Below, piece after piece: positions 26,132-34,338 of a DNA stretch of 43,330 nt. Made by a program: the position numbers and the translations under genes. The notes beneath the pieces are model-generated. The model saw nothing but the letters and a program-made list of their open reading frames with translations. It was not told the origin of the DNA and made no database searches. Position 1 is the first letter of the stretch; each line of letters starts with the position of its first letter. Source of the DNA: Variovorax sp. KK3 (GTDB lineage: Bacteria; Pseudomonadota; Gammaproteobacteria; Burkholderiales; Burkholderiaceae_C); the NCBI RefSeq assembly GCF_001984055.1, contig NZ_LYVO01000063.1, forward strand, positions 1 through 43,330. Reading direction: 5' to 3'.

Positions 26132-26237
26132 CGCGCTGCCGCGAAGCTGCAGAGAAGCACCGCGGGCGGCGTAAACCGGCCACGGGCGCTGAAGAGATGC
26201 TAGGCTGCCACCGAAGCCAAAACCAACGGAGGCAGAG

Positions 26238-27530
26238 ATGGACAGCAACACGCAACCGAATCTTCAGGCCCACCAACTCGTTCGCCGCGCCATCGCCCTG
26301 GTGCTGGCGGGCGGCCGAGGCTCCCGCCTCAAGCAACTGACCGACCGCCGGGCCAAGCCGGCGGTGTACTTCGGCGGCAAGTTCCGCATCATCGACTTCG
26401 CGCTGTCCAACTGCCTCAACTCGGGCATCCGGCGCATGGCGGTGGTCACGCAGTACAAGTCGCACTCGCTGATGCGGCACCTGCAGCGCGGCTGGAGCTT
26501 CCTGCGCGCCGAGCTCAACGAGATGGTCGACGTGCTGCCGGCCCAGCAGCGCGTGGGCGAGGAGCACTGGTACCGCGGCACGGCCGATGCGGTGTACCAG
26601 AACCTCGACATCATCCAGACCCGATCGACCCCGCACGACTACGTGGTGGTGCTGGCCGGCGACCACGTCTACAAGATGGACTACTCGATCATGCTGGCCG
26701 ACCACGTCGCGCACGGGCGGGGCTGCACGGTCGGCTGCATCGAGGTGCCGCGCATGGAGGCGGTCGCCTTCGGCGTGATGGCCGTGGACGAAGCACGCAA
26801 CATCACCGCCTTTCTCGAAAAGCCGGCGGACCCGCCGCCCATGCCCGGCAAGGCCGACGTGGCGCTGGCCAGCATGGGCATCTACATCTTCGACTCCGAG
26901 TACCTGTACACCCTGCTCGAGGAAGACAGCGCCGACCCGGATTCCGATCACGACTTCGGCAAGGACATCATCCCGCGCACGGTCGCCCAGGGGCGGGCCG
27001 TGGCGCACCCCTTCGGCATGTCGTGCGTCACCCGCGCGCGCCGGGGTGCCGACGTCCCGGCCTATTGGCGCGACGTAGGCACGATTGATGCATTCTGGGC
27101 GGCCAACCTCGACCTGGCCTCGATCACGCCCGAACTCGACATCTATGACACCGACTGGCCCATCTGGACCTACCAGCGGCAGCTGCCGCCGGCCAAGTTC
27201 GTGCTCGACCGCGACGGGAAGCACGGCATGACGGTCAACACCATCGTCTCGGGCGGCTGCATCGTGTCGGGCTCGCACGTCAAGGACTCGGTGCTGTTCT
27301 CGAACGTGCGCGTGCATTCCTTCTGCAAGATCGAAGAGGCCGTGCTGCTGCCCGACGTCGAGGTGGGCCGCGGTGCGCGGCTCAGCAAGGTGGTGGTCGA
27401 CCGCGCCTGCGTGATTCCCGAGGACATGGTCGTCGGCGAGGACGCCGAGGCCGATGCGGCGCGCTTCGAGCGCACCGAAGGCGGCGTGGTGCTGATCACG
27501 CGCGACATGCTCAAGCGGCTCGCCGGCTAG
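26238..27530 (+). CDS. glgC: Glucose-1-phosphate adenylyltransferase
   Basis: A 430-residue ADP-glucose pyrophosphorylase, which makes ADP-glucose from ATP and glucose-1-phosphate, the committed step of glycogen synthesis. The nucleotide motif is 'LVLAGGRGSRLKQLTDRRAK' (residues 21-40); K40 corresponds to the fructose-1,6-bisphosphate-sensitive lysine of the E. coli enzyme, D142 in 'LAGDHVYKMDY' is the metal/catalytic aspartate, and K195 in 'FLEKPADPP' binds glucose-1-phosphate. The C-terminal left-handed helix region contains 'GCIVSGSHVKDSVLFSNVRV'. Starts after a GGAGG site. glgA begins seven bases downstream, so they are co-translated. Confidence 0.97.
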   Translation: MDSNTQPNLQAHQLVRRAIALVLAGGRGSRLKQLTDRRAKPAVYFGGKFRIIDFALSNCLNSGIRRMAVVTQYKSHSLMRHLQRGWSFLRAELNEMVDVLPAQQRVGEEHWYRGTADAVYQNLDIIQTRSTPHDYVVVLAGDHVYKMDYSIMLADHVAHGRGCTVGCIEVPRMEAVAFGVMAVDEARNITAFLEKPADPPPMPGKADVALASMGIYIFDSEYLYTLLEEDSADPDSDHDFGKDIIPRTVAQGRAVAHPFGMSCVTRARRGADVPAYWRDVGTIDAFWAANLDLASITPELDIYDTDWPIWTYQRQLPPAKFVLDRDGKHGMTVNTIVSGGCIVSGSHVKDSVLFSNVRVHSFCKIEEAVLLPDVEVGRGARLSKVVVDRACVIPEDMVVGEDAEADAARFERTEGGVVLITRDMLKRLAG

Positions 27531-27537
27531 GACGCGG

Positions 27538-28998
27538 ATGAAGATCCTCCAGGTCAGCGCCGAGCTGTTTCCCCTTCTCAAGACCGGTGGCCTGGCCGAT
27601 GTTGCCGGTGCCCTGCCGCGGGCCTTGCTGGCAGCGCAGCAGGACGTGCGGGTGCTGCTGCCGGGTTTTCCGGCCATCCGTGACGGCGTGGCCGACGCCG
27701 TGCAGGTGGCCGAGCTCGATGCGCCCTGGGGCAGCCGCGTGGGCCTGCGCCGCGGGCGCATCCCGTCGGAGGGCGGGCCGGACCTGCAGGCCTACTGGAT
27801 CGACGCGCCGCAGCTGTACGACCGGCCGGGCAACCCTTACGAAGACGCCCAGAAGCAGCCCTACCAGGACAACCACCGACGCTTCGCGCTGCTGGGTTTC
27901 GTGGCGGCGCGCATCGCCTACGGGCTCGACCCCGGCTGGCAGCCCGAGGTGCTCCATGCCCACGACTGGCACGCCGCCCTGGCGCCGGCGTACCTGGCCT
28001 TCGCGCCGCGCAATGGCCAGCCGCGCGTCGGCAGCGTCTTCACTGTGCACAACCTGGCCTACCAGGGGGTGTTCGCGCCGTGGCATTTCGCCGACCTCGG
28101 GCTGCCGGCCGCGGCCTGGAGCATCGATGGGCTGGAATACCACGGCCAGCTGTCTTTCATGAAAGGCGGGCTGAGCTTCGCCGACCGCATCACCACGGTG
28201 AGCCCGACCTACGCGCGCGAGATCCAGACGCCCGAGCAGGGCTGCGGGCTCGATGGCCTGTTGCGCCACCGTGCCGGCGTGCTTGGCGGCATCCTCAACG
28301 GCGTCGACGACCAGGTCTGGAACCCGGCCACCGATACGCTGTTGCCGCACGGCTTCGAAGCGGGGCACTTGGACGGCAAGGCGAAATGCAAGGCGGCGCT
28401 CCAGGCCGAACTCGGCCTGGCGCCCGCGCCGGACACGCCGCTCTTCGTGGTCGTGAGCCGCCTGACCGAGCAGAAGGGCTTGCACCTGGTGCTCGGCGGG
28501 CTCGACGCGCTGCTGGCGCAGGGCGGCCAGCTGGCCCTGCTCGGCAGTGGCGATGCGTGGCTGGAGCAGGCCTTCCGCGAACGGGCGTCGGCCTCGCCGC
28601 GCTCGGTCAGTGTCACACTGGGCTACAGCGAGCCGCTGGCGCATCGACTCTTCGGTGCCGGCGACGTGACCCTGGTGCCATCGTTGTTCGAGCCCTGCGG
28701 CTTGACGCAGATGTACGGCCTCAAGTACGGTAGCCTGCCGCTGGTGCATCGCGTCGGCGGCCTCGCCGATACGGTTGTCGACGCCACGCTGGAAGACATG
28801 GCCGACGGCCGCGCCACCGGCTTCTGCTTCGATGCCTTCGATGCCGACGGCTTCGGCCGCGCGATGCGCCGCGCCTTCGCCCTCTACCGCCGTCCCGCCG
28901 ATTGGCACGAGGTGCGCGCCACCGCGATGGCCCGCCCCGCCGACTGGGGCCATGCGGCGGTCCGCTATCTCGACGTCTATGCCAAGGCGTTGTCCTGA
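27538..28998 (+). CDS. glgA: Glycogen synthase (ADP-glucose, GT5)
   Basis: A 486-residue glycosyltransferase family 5 enzyme adding glucose from ADP-glucose to glycogen. 'KTGGLADVAGALP' (15-27) contains the ADP-glucose-binding lysine K15; 'HAHDWHAALAPAYLAF' is near residue 140. The C-terminal donor site is 'VSRLTEQKGLHLVLGGL' and 'LVPSLFEPCGLTQMYGLKYG', the latter holding the catalytic-loop glutamate. Length and order match bacterial GlgA. It lies seven bases after glgC and 24 bases before glgP. The residues 'RVGGLADTVVDA' close the nucleotide site. Confidence 0.97.
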   Translation: MKILQVSAELFPLLKTGGLADVAGALPRALLAAQQDVRVLLPGFPAIRDGVADAVQVAELDAPWGSRVGLRRGRIPSEGGPDLQAYWIDAPQLYDRPGNPYEDAQKQPYQDNHRRFALLGFVAARIAYGLDPGWQPEVLHAHDWHAALAPAYLAFAPRNGQPRVGSVFTVHNLAYQGVFAPWHFADLGLPAAAWSIDGLEYHGQLSFMKGGLSFADRITTVSPTYAREIQTPEQGCGLDGLLRHRAGVLGGILNGVDDQVWNPATDTLLPHGFEAGHLDGKAKCKAALQAELGLAPAPDTPLFVVVSRLTEQKGLHLVLGGLDALLAQGGQLALLGSGDAWLEQAFRERASASPRSVSVTLGYSEPLAHRLFGAGDVTLVPSLFEPCGLTQMYGLKYGSLPLVHRVGGLADTVVDATLEDMADGRATGFCFDAFDADGFGRAMRRAFALYRRPADWHEVRATAMARPADWGHAAVRYLDVYAKALS

Positions 28999-29022
28999 CA
29001 ACACCATTCCACTGTTCGAGTT

Positions 29023-31494
29023 ATGTCCACCATCGATTTCACGTACGACCATCCCGACCGCGATGTAGCCGCCTTCAAGCGCTCTGTGGCCAACAAGCTG
29101 ATGTACGCCGTCGGCAAGGACCCGGTGGCCGCCAGCCCCGACGACTGGCTGCACGCGACCGCGATGGCGGTGCGCGACCAGCTCGTCGAGCGCTGGATGG
29201 CGACCACGCGCGCCCAGTACACCCAGAAGCTCAAGCGGGTCTATTACCTGTCGATGGAGTTCCTGATCGGGCGCACCTTTACCAACGCGCTGCTCGCGCT
29301 CGAACTGCAGGACACTGTGAAGCAGGCGCTGGCCGATTTCGGTGTCGACATCCAGGCGCTGGCCGAGCGCGAGCCCGACGCGGCGCTCGGCAACGGCGGC
29401 CTCGGGCGGCTCGCGGCCTGCTTCCTCGACTCCATGGCCACGCTCGGCGTGCCGGGCATGGGCTACGGCATCCGGTACGAATACGGCATGTTCCGGCAGC
29501 AGATCGTGAACGGACAGCAGGTCGAGACGCCGGACTATTGGCTCACGCGCGGCAACCCTTGGGAATTCCAGCGTCCGGAGGTCACCTACCGCGTGCGCTT
29601 CGGCGGCCACGTGCAGCGCCTCGAAGGGAAGGGCGCCTCGCACGACGCGGCCCGGTGGGTCGACACGCACGACGTGCTGGCGATGGCCTACGACACCATC
29701 ATCCCGGGCTACGGCACGCAGTCCACGCAGACGCTGCGTCTCTGGTCGGCACGCGCCACCGAGGAAATCGACCTGTCGGCCTTCAACCGCGGCAACTACT
29801 TCGCGGCGGTCGAGAGCAAGAACCACTCCGAGAACGTGTCGCGCGTGCTCTACCCCGACGATTCGACCGCCTCGGGGCGCGAGCTGCGGCTGCACCAGGA
29901 GTACTTCTTCGTCAGCGCCAGCGTGCAGGACATGCTGCACCGCCACCTTCGCAACCACAGCGATTTCGACACGCTGTCGCAGCAGATCAGCGTGCACCTC
30001 AACGACACGCACCCCGTACTGGCGATACCGGAGCTGATGCGCCTGCTCATCGACGAGCACGAGCTGTCGTGGGACACGGCATGGGCGCAGACCCAGAAGG
30101 TGTTCAGCTACACCAACCACACGCTGATGCACGAGGCGCTCGAGACCTGGCCGGTGGAGCTGCTCGGCCGCGTGCTGCCGCGGCACCTGCAGATCCTGTT
30201 CGAGATCAATGCACGCTTCCTGCACGTCGTGGCGCACGCGCAAGGCAACGACGTGGAACTTATGCGGCGCATGTCGCTGATCGACGAATCGGGTGAGCGG
30301 CGCGTGCGCATGGCCTACGTGGCGGTGCTGGCCAGCCATTCGATCAACGGCGTGTCGGCCCTGCATTCGGAGCTGATGAAGCAGTCGATCTTCGCGGACT
30401 TCGCCAAGCTTTTTCCCGAGCGATTCAACAACAAGACCAATGGCGTCACGCCGCGCCGCTGGTTGGCGCAAGCCAATCCGTCGCTGGCTGCCCTGCTCGA
30501 CACGCGCATCGGGCGCGGCTGGCGGCGCGACCTGTCGCAGCTCGAGGCGCTGAAGCCGATGGCGCAGCAGCCGGCCTTCGTGCGCTCGTTCCGCCATGCC
30601 AAGCGCGAGAACAAGCTGCGGCTGGCCAACTGGATCGAGCAGCACATGGGCCTCGTCGTCGACACCGACGCGCTGTTCGACGTGCAGGTCAAGCGCATGC
30701 ACGAATACAAGCGGCAGCTGCTGAACGTGCTGCACGTGGTCACGCGCTACCAGCGCATCCTCGACGCGCCCCTGGGCAACCACGTGCCGCGGGTGGTGGT
30801 GTTCGGAGGCAAGGCGGCATCGGCCTATCGCATGGCCAAGCTCGTCGTGCGGCTCATCAACGACGTGGCGCAAGTCGTCAACAACGATGACCGGGTGGGG
30901 CCGCTGCTCAAGGTCGTGTTCGTGCCCAACTACAGCGTGAGCCTGGCCGAGATCATCATGCCGGCGGCCGACCTGTCGGAGCAGATCTCGACGGCCGGCA
31001 CCGAGGCTTCGGGCACCGGCAACATGAAGTTCGCGCTGAACGGTGCGCTGACCATCGGCACCCTCGACGGCGCCAACGTCGAGATGCGCGAGGGCGTAGG
31101 CCCCGAGAACATCTTCATCTTCGGCAACACCACGCCGCAGGTGGCCGAGATCCGCACCCGCGGCTACCAGCCGCGCGCCATCTACGAGTCCGACCCCCAG
31201 TTGCGCCGCGCACTCGACGCCATCCGCGACGGCGTGTTCTCGCCGGCCGAGCCGACGCGCTACCAGGAGATCTACGACGCGCTCGTGAACTGGGGCGACC
31301 AGTATCTGCTGCTGGCCGACTACGCCAGCTACATCGAGACACAGGACAAGGTCGATGCCCTGTACCGCCAGCCCGATGCCTGGATGCGCATGGCGATCCT
31401 CAACGTGGCGGGCATGGGCGGGTTCTCGTCGGACCGGACGATCGCGCAGTACGCGCACGAAATCTGGCATACGCGCCCGGTCGGGTTGGCCTGA
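29023..31494 (+). CDS. glgP: Glycogen/alpha-glucan phosphorylase
   Basis: An 823-residue GT35 phosphorylase releasing glucose-1-phosphate from glycogen or maltodextrin with phosphate. The pyridoxal-phosphate lysine is K669 in 'EASGTGNMKFALNGAL'. Other signatures: 'YYLSMEFLIGRTFTNALL', 'ALGNGGLGRLAACFLDSMA', 'GYGIRYEYGMF', 'HLNDTHPVLAIPELMRLL' and 'VKRMHEYKRQLLN'. Length fits bacterial GlgP/MalP. It is the third gene of the glgC-glgA-glgP set; neither a branching enzyme (glgB) nor a debranching enzyme (glgX) lies in the window. A glgP/malP distinction cannot be made from sequence alone. Confidence 0.96.
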   Translation: MSTIDFTYDHPDRDVAAFKRSVANKLMYAVGKDPVAASPDDWLHATAMAVRDQLVERWMATTRAQYTQKLKRVYYLSMEFLIGRTFTNALLALELQDTVKQALADFGVDIQALAEREPDAALGNGGLGRLAACFLDSMATLGVPGMGYGIRYEYGMFRQQIVNGQQVETPDYWLTRGNPWEFQRPEVTYRVRFGGHVQRLEGKGASHDAARWVDTHDVLAMAYDTIIPGYGTQSTQTLRLWSARATEEIDLSAFNRGNYFAAVESKNHSENVSRVLYPDDSTASGRELRLHQEYFFVSASVQDMLHRHLRNHSDFDTLSQQISVHLNDTHPVLAIPELMRLLIDEHELSWDTAWAQTQKVFSYTNHTLMHEALETWPVELLGRVLPRHLQILFEINARFLHVVAHAQGNDVELMRRMSLIDESGERRVRMAYVAVLASHSINGVSALHSELMKQSIFADFAKLFPERFNNKTNGVTPRRWLAQANPSLAALLDTRIGRGWRRDLSQLEALKPMAQQPAFVRSFRHAKRENKLRLANWIEQHMGLVVDTDALFDVQVKRMHEYKRQLLNVLHVVTRYQRILDAPLGNHVPRVVVFGGKAASAYRMAKLVVRLINDVAQVVNNDDRVGPLLKVVFVPNYSVSLAEIIMPAADLSEQISTAGTEASGTGNMKFALNGALTIGTLDGANVEMREGVGPENIFIFGNTTPQVAEIRTRGYQPRAIYESDPQLRRALDAIRDGVFSPAEPTRYQEIYDALVNWGDQYLLLADYASYIETQDKVDALYRQPDAWMRMAILNVAGMGGFSSDRTIAQYAHEIWHTRPVGLA

Positions 31495-31619
31495 CCGCTG
31501 CCTGACCGCTGCCCTGGAGGGTCCGGGGTAGCGTTGGAGAATCCCTCTGTCAAGGTCAAAAGACATTCCTGCCCGTAAATCGGTTGGATAGACTCTTAGG
31601 CAATCTCCGATTTGCAGCC

Positions 31620-33836
31620 TTGACGGTCCCCTCCCAGATTCAGCCCAACGCCCCGGTCACGCTCGACAACTGCGACCGGGAGCCCATCCACATTCCGGGC
31701 CTCGTCCAGCCGCACGGGGCGCTCTTCGCCTTTGACGACCAGGGCCGCGCCACGCATGTCACGTCGAATGCGGCTGCGCTGCTGGGCGTTGCGGTGCCGG
31801 CGCCCGGCGAGACCGTCGCGCCCAGCCATTTCGGCGGCGACCCCGACGTCGATGCGCTGCTCGACGCCGCGCGCGACGATGCGGAGGGCCAGCCCCAGGC
31901 CGGCGAGGCGCACCTGGGCGGACAGACCTTCGACGTCATCGTGCATCGCATGGCCGAGCAGGTCATCGCCGAATTCGAGCTGCGCCCGGCCTCGCGCGAC
32001 GAGGTGGGTGATTTCGCGCTGAAGGCGCACCGCCTGATGGACCGGCTCAAGCGCCAGCGCAGCATCGAGTCGCTGCTGGGCCTGGCCGTCGAGGCCGTGC
32101 GCGACCTCACCGGCTTCGACCGCGTCATGGCCTATCGCTTCCTGCACGACGACAGCGGCGAAGTTGTCGCGGAGGCCAGGCACGACGCGCTCGAGCCGTT
32201 CCAGGGGCGCCGCTATCCGGCCAGCGACATCCCGGCGCAGGCGCGCCGCCTGTACGTGATCAATTCCCTGCGGCTGATCGCCGACGTCAAGGCCGCGCCG
32301 GTCGGCGTGGTGGCCGCCGGTGCGGACCTGCCACCGCTGGACATGAGCCATTGCGTGCTGCGCAGCGTGTCGCCGATCCACATCGAGTACCTGCGCAACA
32401 TGGGTGTCGGCGCATCGATGAGCATCTCGGTCGTGGTCAACGGCAAGCTCTGGGGGCTCCTGGCCTGCCACCATCGCTCGGCGATCCAGGTGCCTTACTC
32501 CATCCGCATGGCCTGCGACGTGCTGGGCCAGGTGCTGGCGGCCAACGTGCAGAGCCAGCTGGCGCGCGAGCAGGCGCGCCGCACGGACGACGCGGCCAAG
32601 CTTCGTGCCCGCCTCATCGAGGCCGTGCTGCACGCCGAGGATTCGACCGCGGCGCTCGCGGGCCTGGCCGAGCCGATCGCGCAGGCCTTCGGCGCCGATG
32701 CCCTGCTGGTCGCCGAGGACGCCAAGCTGCACGTGCACGGCAACTTGCAGCCCGAGACGGCCTCGCGCATCGTGCGCTGGCTCGGCGGGCCCACGGCACC
32801 CAAGGGCGACCTGCTGCAGACGCACGCGGTGGCCGAACTGGCGCAGGAGCTGGCTTCGATCTGCGGCCCGTGGACCGGGCTGATGGCCCTGCGCTTCGAC
32901 GAGCAATCGCAGGGCTACCTCGTGCTGCTGCGCCGCGAGCAGATCGAGACGATCCAATGGGGCGGCAGGCCCGAGAAAAATTATGTGAGCGGCCCGCTCG
33001 GTCCGCGCCTCACGCCGCGTGGTTCCTTCGATGTGTGGAAGCAGGAGGTCCGCGGCACCAGCGTCCCCTGGAGCGACGTCGAGCAGGCACTGGGCCGCCA
33101 GCTGCTCGACGAGCTGGCCCGCGCCAGTTCCACCCGCATGAACGAGATCCACCGCGCGCGCACTCACCTATTCGCGATGCTCGGCCATGACCTGCGCGAC
33201 CCGCTGCAGTCGATCACCATGGCCGCGCGCGTGCTCGAGAAGTCGCAAACGGGCGCCGGCGAGGTCGGTTCGCGCATGGGGCAGCGCATCCAGTCGTCCA
33301 GCAGCCGCATGGCGCGCCTCATCGGCCAGGTCCTCGATGCGTCGCGCCTGCAGACGGGCCTGGGCTTGCAGATCCACCTGACCGACGTGGACCTGAGCCG
33401 CCTGCTGGAGGACCTGCTGGACGAGGCGGCGATCGCCTACCCCGGCGTGCGGGTCAGCCGCGAGCTGCCGAAATCGCTGACCGTACGCGCCGACTCCGAC
33501 CGCATGGCGCAGCTCTTCACCAACCTGGTGAGCAACGCGCGGCACCACGGCACGGCCGGCGAGCCCGTGATCGTCCAGCTGTCGAACCAGGGCGACGACG
33601 TGGTGCTCGAAGTCAGCAACAGCGGGCCGCCCATCGCACCCGAGCTGGTGCCGCATCTATTCTCCGCCTTCAAGCGGCAACCCGACAGCGGCACGCGCAA
33701 CAAGAGCGGCCTGGGCCTGGGGCTCTACATCGCGCAGGCCATCGCGCTGGCGCACGAAGGCACCATCGGCTACAGGTACGCAGACCCTTACGTGGTGTTC
33801 TCGGCGAGGTTTCCGGCGAAGCTGGCGGGGGTGTAG
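31620..33836 (+). CDS. bphP: Bacteriophytochrome histidine kinase
   Basis: A red/far-red photoreceptor kinase of 738 residues in PAS-GAF-PHY-HisKA-HATPase order. The biliverdin-binding cysteine is C18 in 'TLDNCDREPIHIPGLVQPHG'. The GAF domain has the 'PASDIP' motif (Asp203-Ile-Pro) and 'SVSPIHIEYLRNMGV' with the conserved His254. The PHY tongue is 'TPRGSFDVWKQEVRG'. The kinase has the phospho-accepting histidine H523 in 'LGHDLRDPLQS', an N box 'LFTNLVSNARHHG' and glycine boxes. There is no C-terminal receiver. Start is uncertain: a TTG at 31620 gives the usual cysteine spacing, a TTG at 31584 would add 12 residues; neither has a clear ribosome site. No response regulator or heme oxygenase gene is next to it. 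Confidence 0.93.
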   Translation: MTVPSQIQPNAPVTLDNCDREPIHIPGLVQPHGALFAFDDQGRATHVTSNAAALLGVAVPAPGETVAPSHFGGDPDVDALLDAARDDAEGQPQAGEAHLGGQTFDVIVHRMAEQVIAEFELRPASRDEVGDFALKAHRLMDRLKRQRSIESLLGLAVEAVRDLTGFDRVMAYRFLHDDSGEVVAEARHDALEPFQGRRYPASDIPAQARRLYVINSLRLIADVKAAPVGVVAAGADLPPLDMSHCVLRSVSPIHIEYLRNMGVGASMSISVVVNGKLWGLLACHHRSAIQVPYSIRMACDVLGQVLAANVQSQLAREQARRTDDAAKLRARLIEAVLHAEDSTAALAGLAEPIAQAFGADALLVAEDAKLHVHGNLQPETASRIVRWLGGPTAPKGDLLQTHAVAELAQELASICGPWTGLMALRFDEQSQGYLVLLRREQIETIQWGGRPEKNYVSGPLGPRLTPRGSFDVWKQEVRGTSVPWSDVEQALGRQLLDELARASSTRMNEIHRARTHLFAMLGHDLRDPLQSITMAARVLEKSQTGAGEVGSRMGQRIQSSSSRMARLIGQVLDASRLQTGLGLQIHLTDVDLSRLLEDLLDEAAIAYPGVRVSRELPKSLTVRADSDRMAQLFTNLVSNARHHGTAGEPVIVQLSNQGDDVVLEVSNSGPPIAPELVPHLFSAFKRQPDSGTRNKSGLGLGLYIAQAIALAHEGTIGYRYADPYVVFSARFPAKLAGV

Positions 33837-33902
33837 ACGCTCGGGTCAGCGCTTGAATGGCGGGGCCTAGGAATGGCGCGCTCCCGCGCCGCACTCGGGC
33901 GC

Positions 33903-33918
33903 CCTGCCTACAGGCAGG
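33903..33918. repeat. Inverted repeat in the bphP-ferredoxin intergenic region
   Basis: CCTGCCT (33903-33909) and AGGCAGG (33912-33918) form a perfect 7-base inverted repeat with a two-base centre, about 65 bases after the bphP stop. No T-run follows. It could be a weak hairpin or a protein site. Confidence 0.4.
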
Positions 33919-33993
33919 CGCGCCGCTGCGACCCCGGTCCCGGTGCTCCGTCGGGTACGCTGCAAACGCCTCGAAGCCGAGAAGAGGCATCCG

Positions 33994-34009
33994 ACTCCCG
34001 CTCGGGAGT
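33994..34009 (+). terminator. Hairpin followed by a T-rich tail downstream of bphP
   Basis: ACTCCCG (33994-34000) pairs with CGGGAGT (34003-34009), then TCTTGTTC follows. It resembles a factor-independent terminator, but the T-tail is interrupted, and it lies only 23 bases before the next start, so it could instead be a leader hairpin for the ferredoxin-like gene. Confidence 0.35.
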
Positions 34010-34032
34010 TCTTGTTCAGCGTGAGGACCAGG

Positions 34033-34338
34033 GTGAAACTCGAGTCGTACAAATACAAGCGCATCGTCATGGTGTGCGCAGATTGCGAAGACCGCTCCAA
34101 CGGTCCGCGGCATCTCGACAGCAAATCGGCCATCAAGGAGTTGCGCCACTTGTCTGCCGATTCGCCCGTGCGCACGCGAGTGACGCGCACCAAGTGCCTC
34201 GGGCTGTGTCCGAAGAAGGCCGTGGCGGTGGTGGCGCTAGGTGAAGCGCTGTCGGCCGTGAGCGCGGAGATCGAGAACGAGGGTGATTTGAAGGATCTGG
34301 CTCGTTACGCGTTCGGCTCGGGCTCGCAGAAGCGTTAG
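34033..34338 (+). CDS. Thioredoxin-fold [2Fe-2S] ferredoxin-like protein
   Basis: A 101-residue small soluble protein with four cysteines: C15 and C18 ('MVCADCEDRSNGP') and C55 and C59 ('TKCLGLCPKKAVAVV'). The last pair has the C-x3-C-P spacing and position of thioredoxin-like [2Fe-2S] ferredoxins (as in the Aquifex-type protein and NuoE-like domains), so an iron-sulfur electron-transfer role is likely but unproven. I chose a GTG start at 34033 because GAGGA lies five bases upstream; the open frame reaches back to 33943. Its last four bases overlap the end of the opposite-strand CoA transferase gene. Confidence 0.68.
   Translation: MKLESYKYKRIVMVCADCEDRSNGPRHLDSKSAIKELRHLSADSPVRTRVTRTKCLGLCPKKAVAVVALGEALSAVSAEIENEGDLKDLARYAFGSGSQKR

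Noticed and set aside
25746..26237. Possible small RNA or riboswitch around the DUF1330 and glgC leaders
   Set aside because: No convincing conserved structure or terminator; the gaps are short and carry only ordinary ribosome sites.
31492..31513. Tandem 11-base repeat TGACCGCTGCC at the end of glgP
   Set aside because: A short local duplication that includes the stop codon; no sign of a functional or mobile element.
27511..31566. A 1351-codon open frame on the minus strand, opposite glgA and glgP
   Set aside because: It is antisense to two unmistakable enzymes and has the His/Arg/Val-rich composition expected from reading high-GC genes in the wrong frame; it has no recognisable motif.
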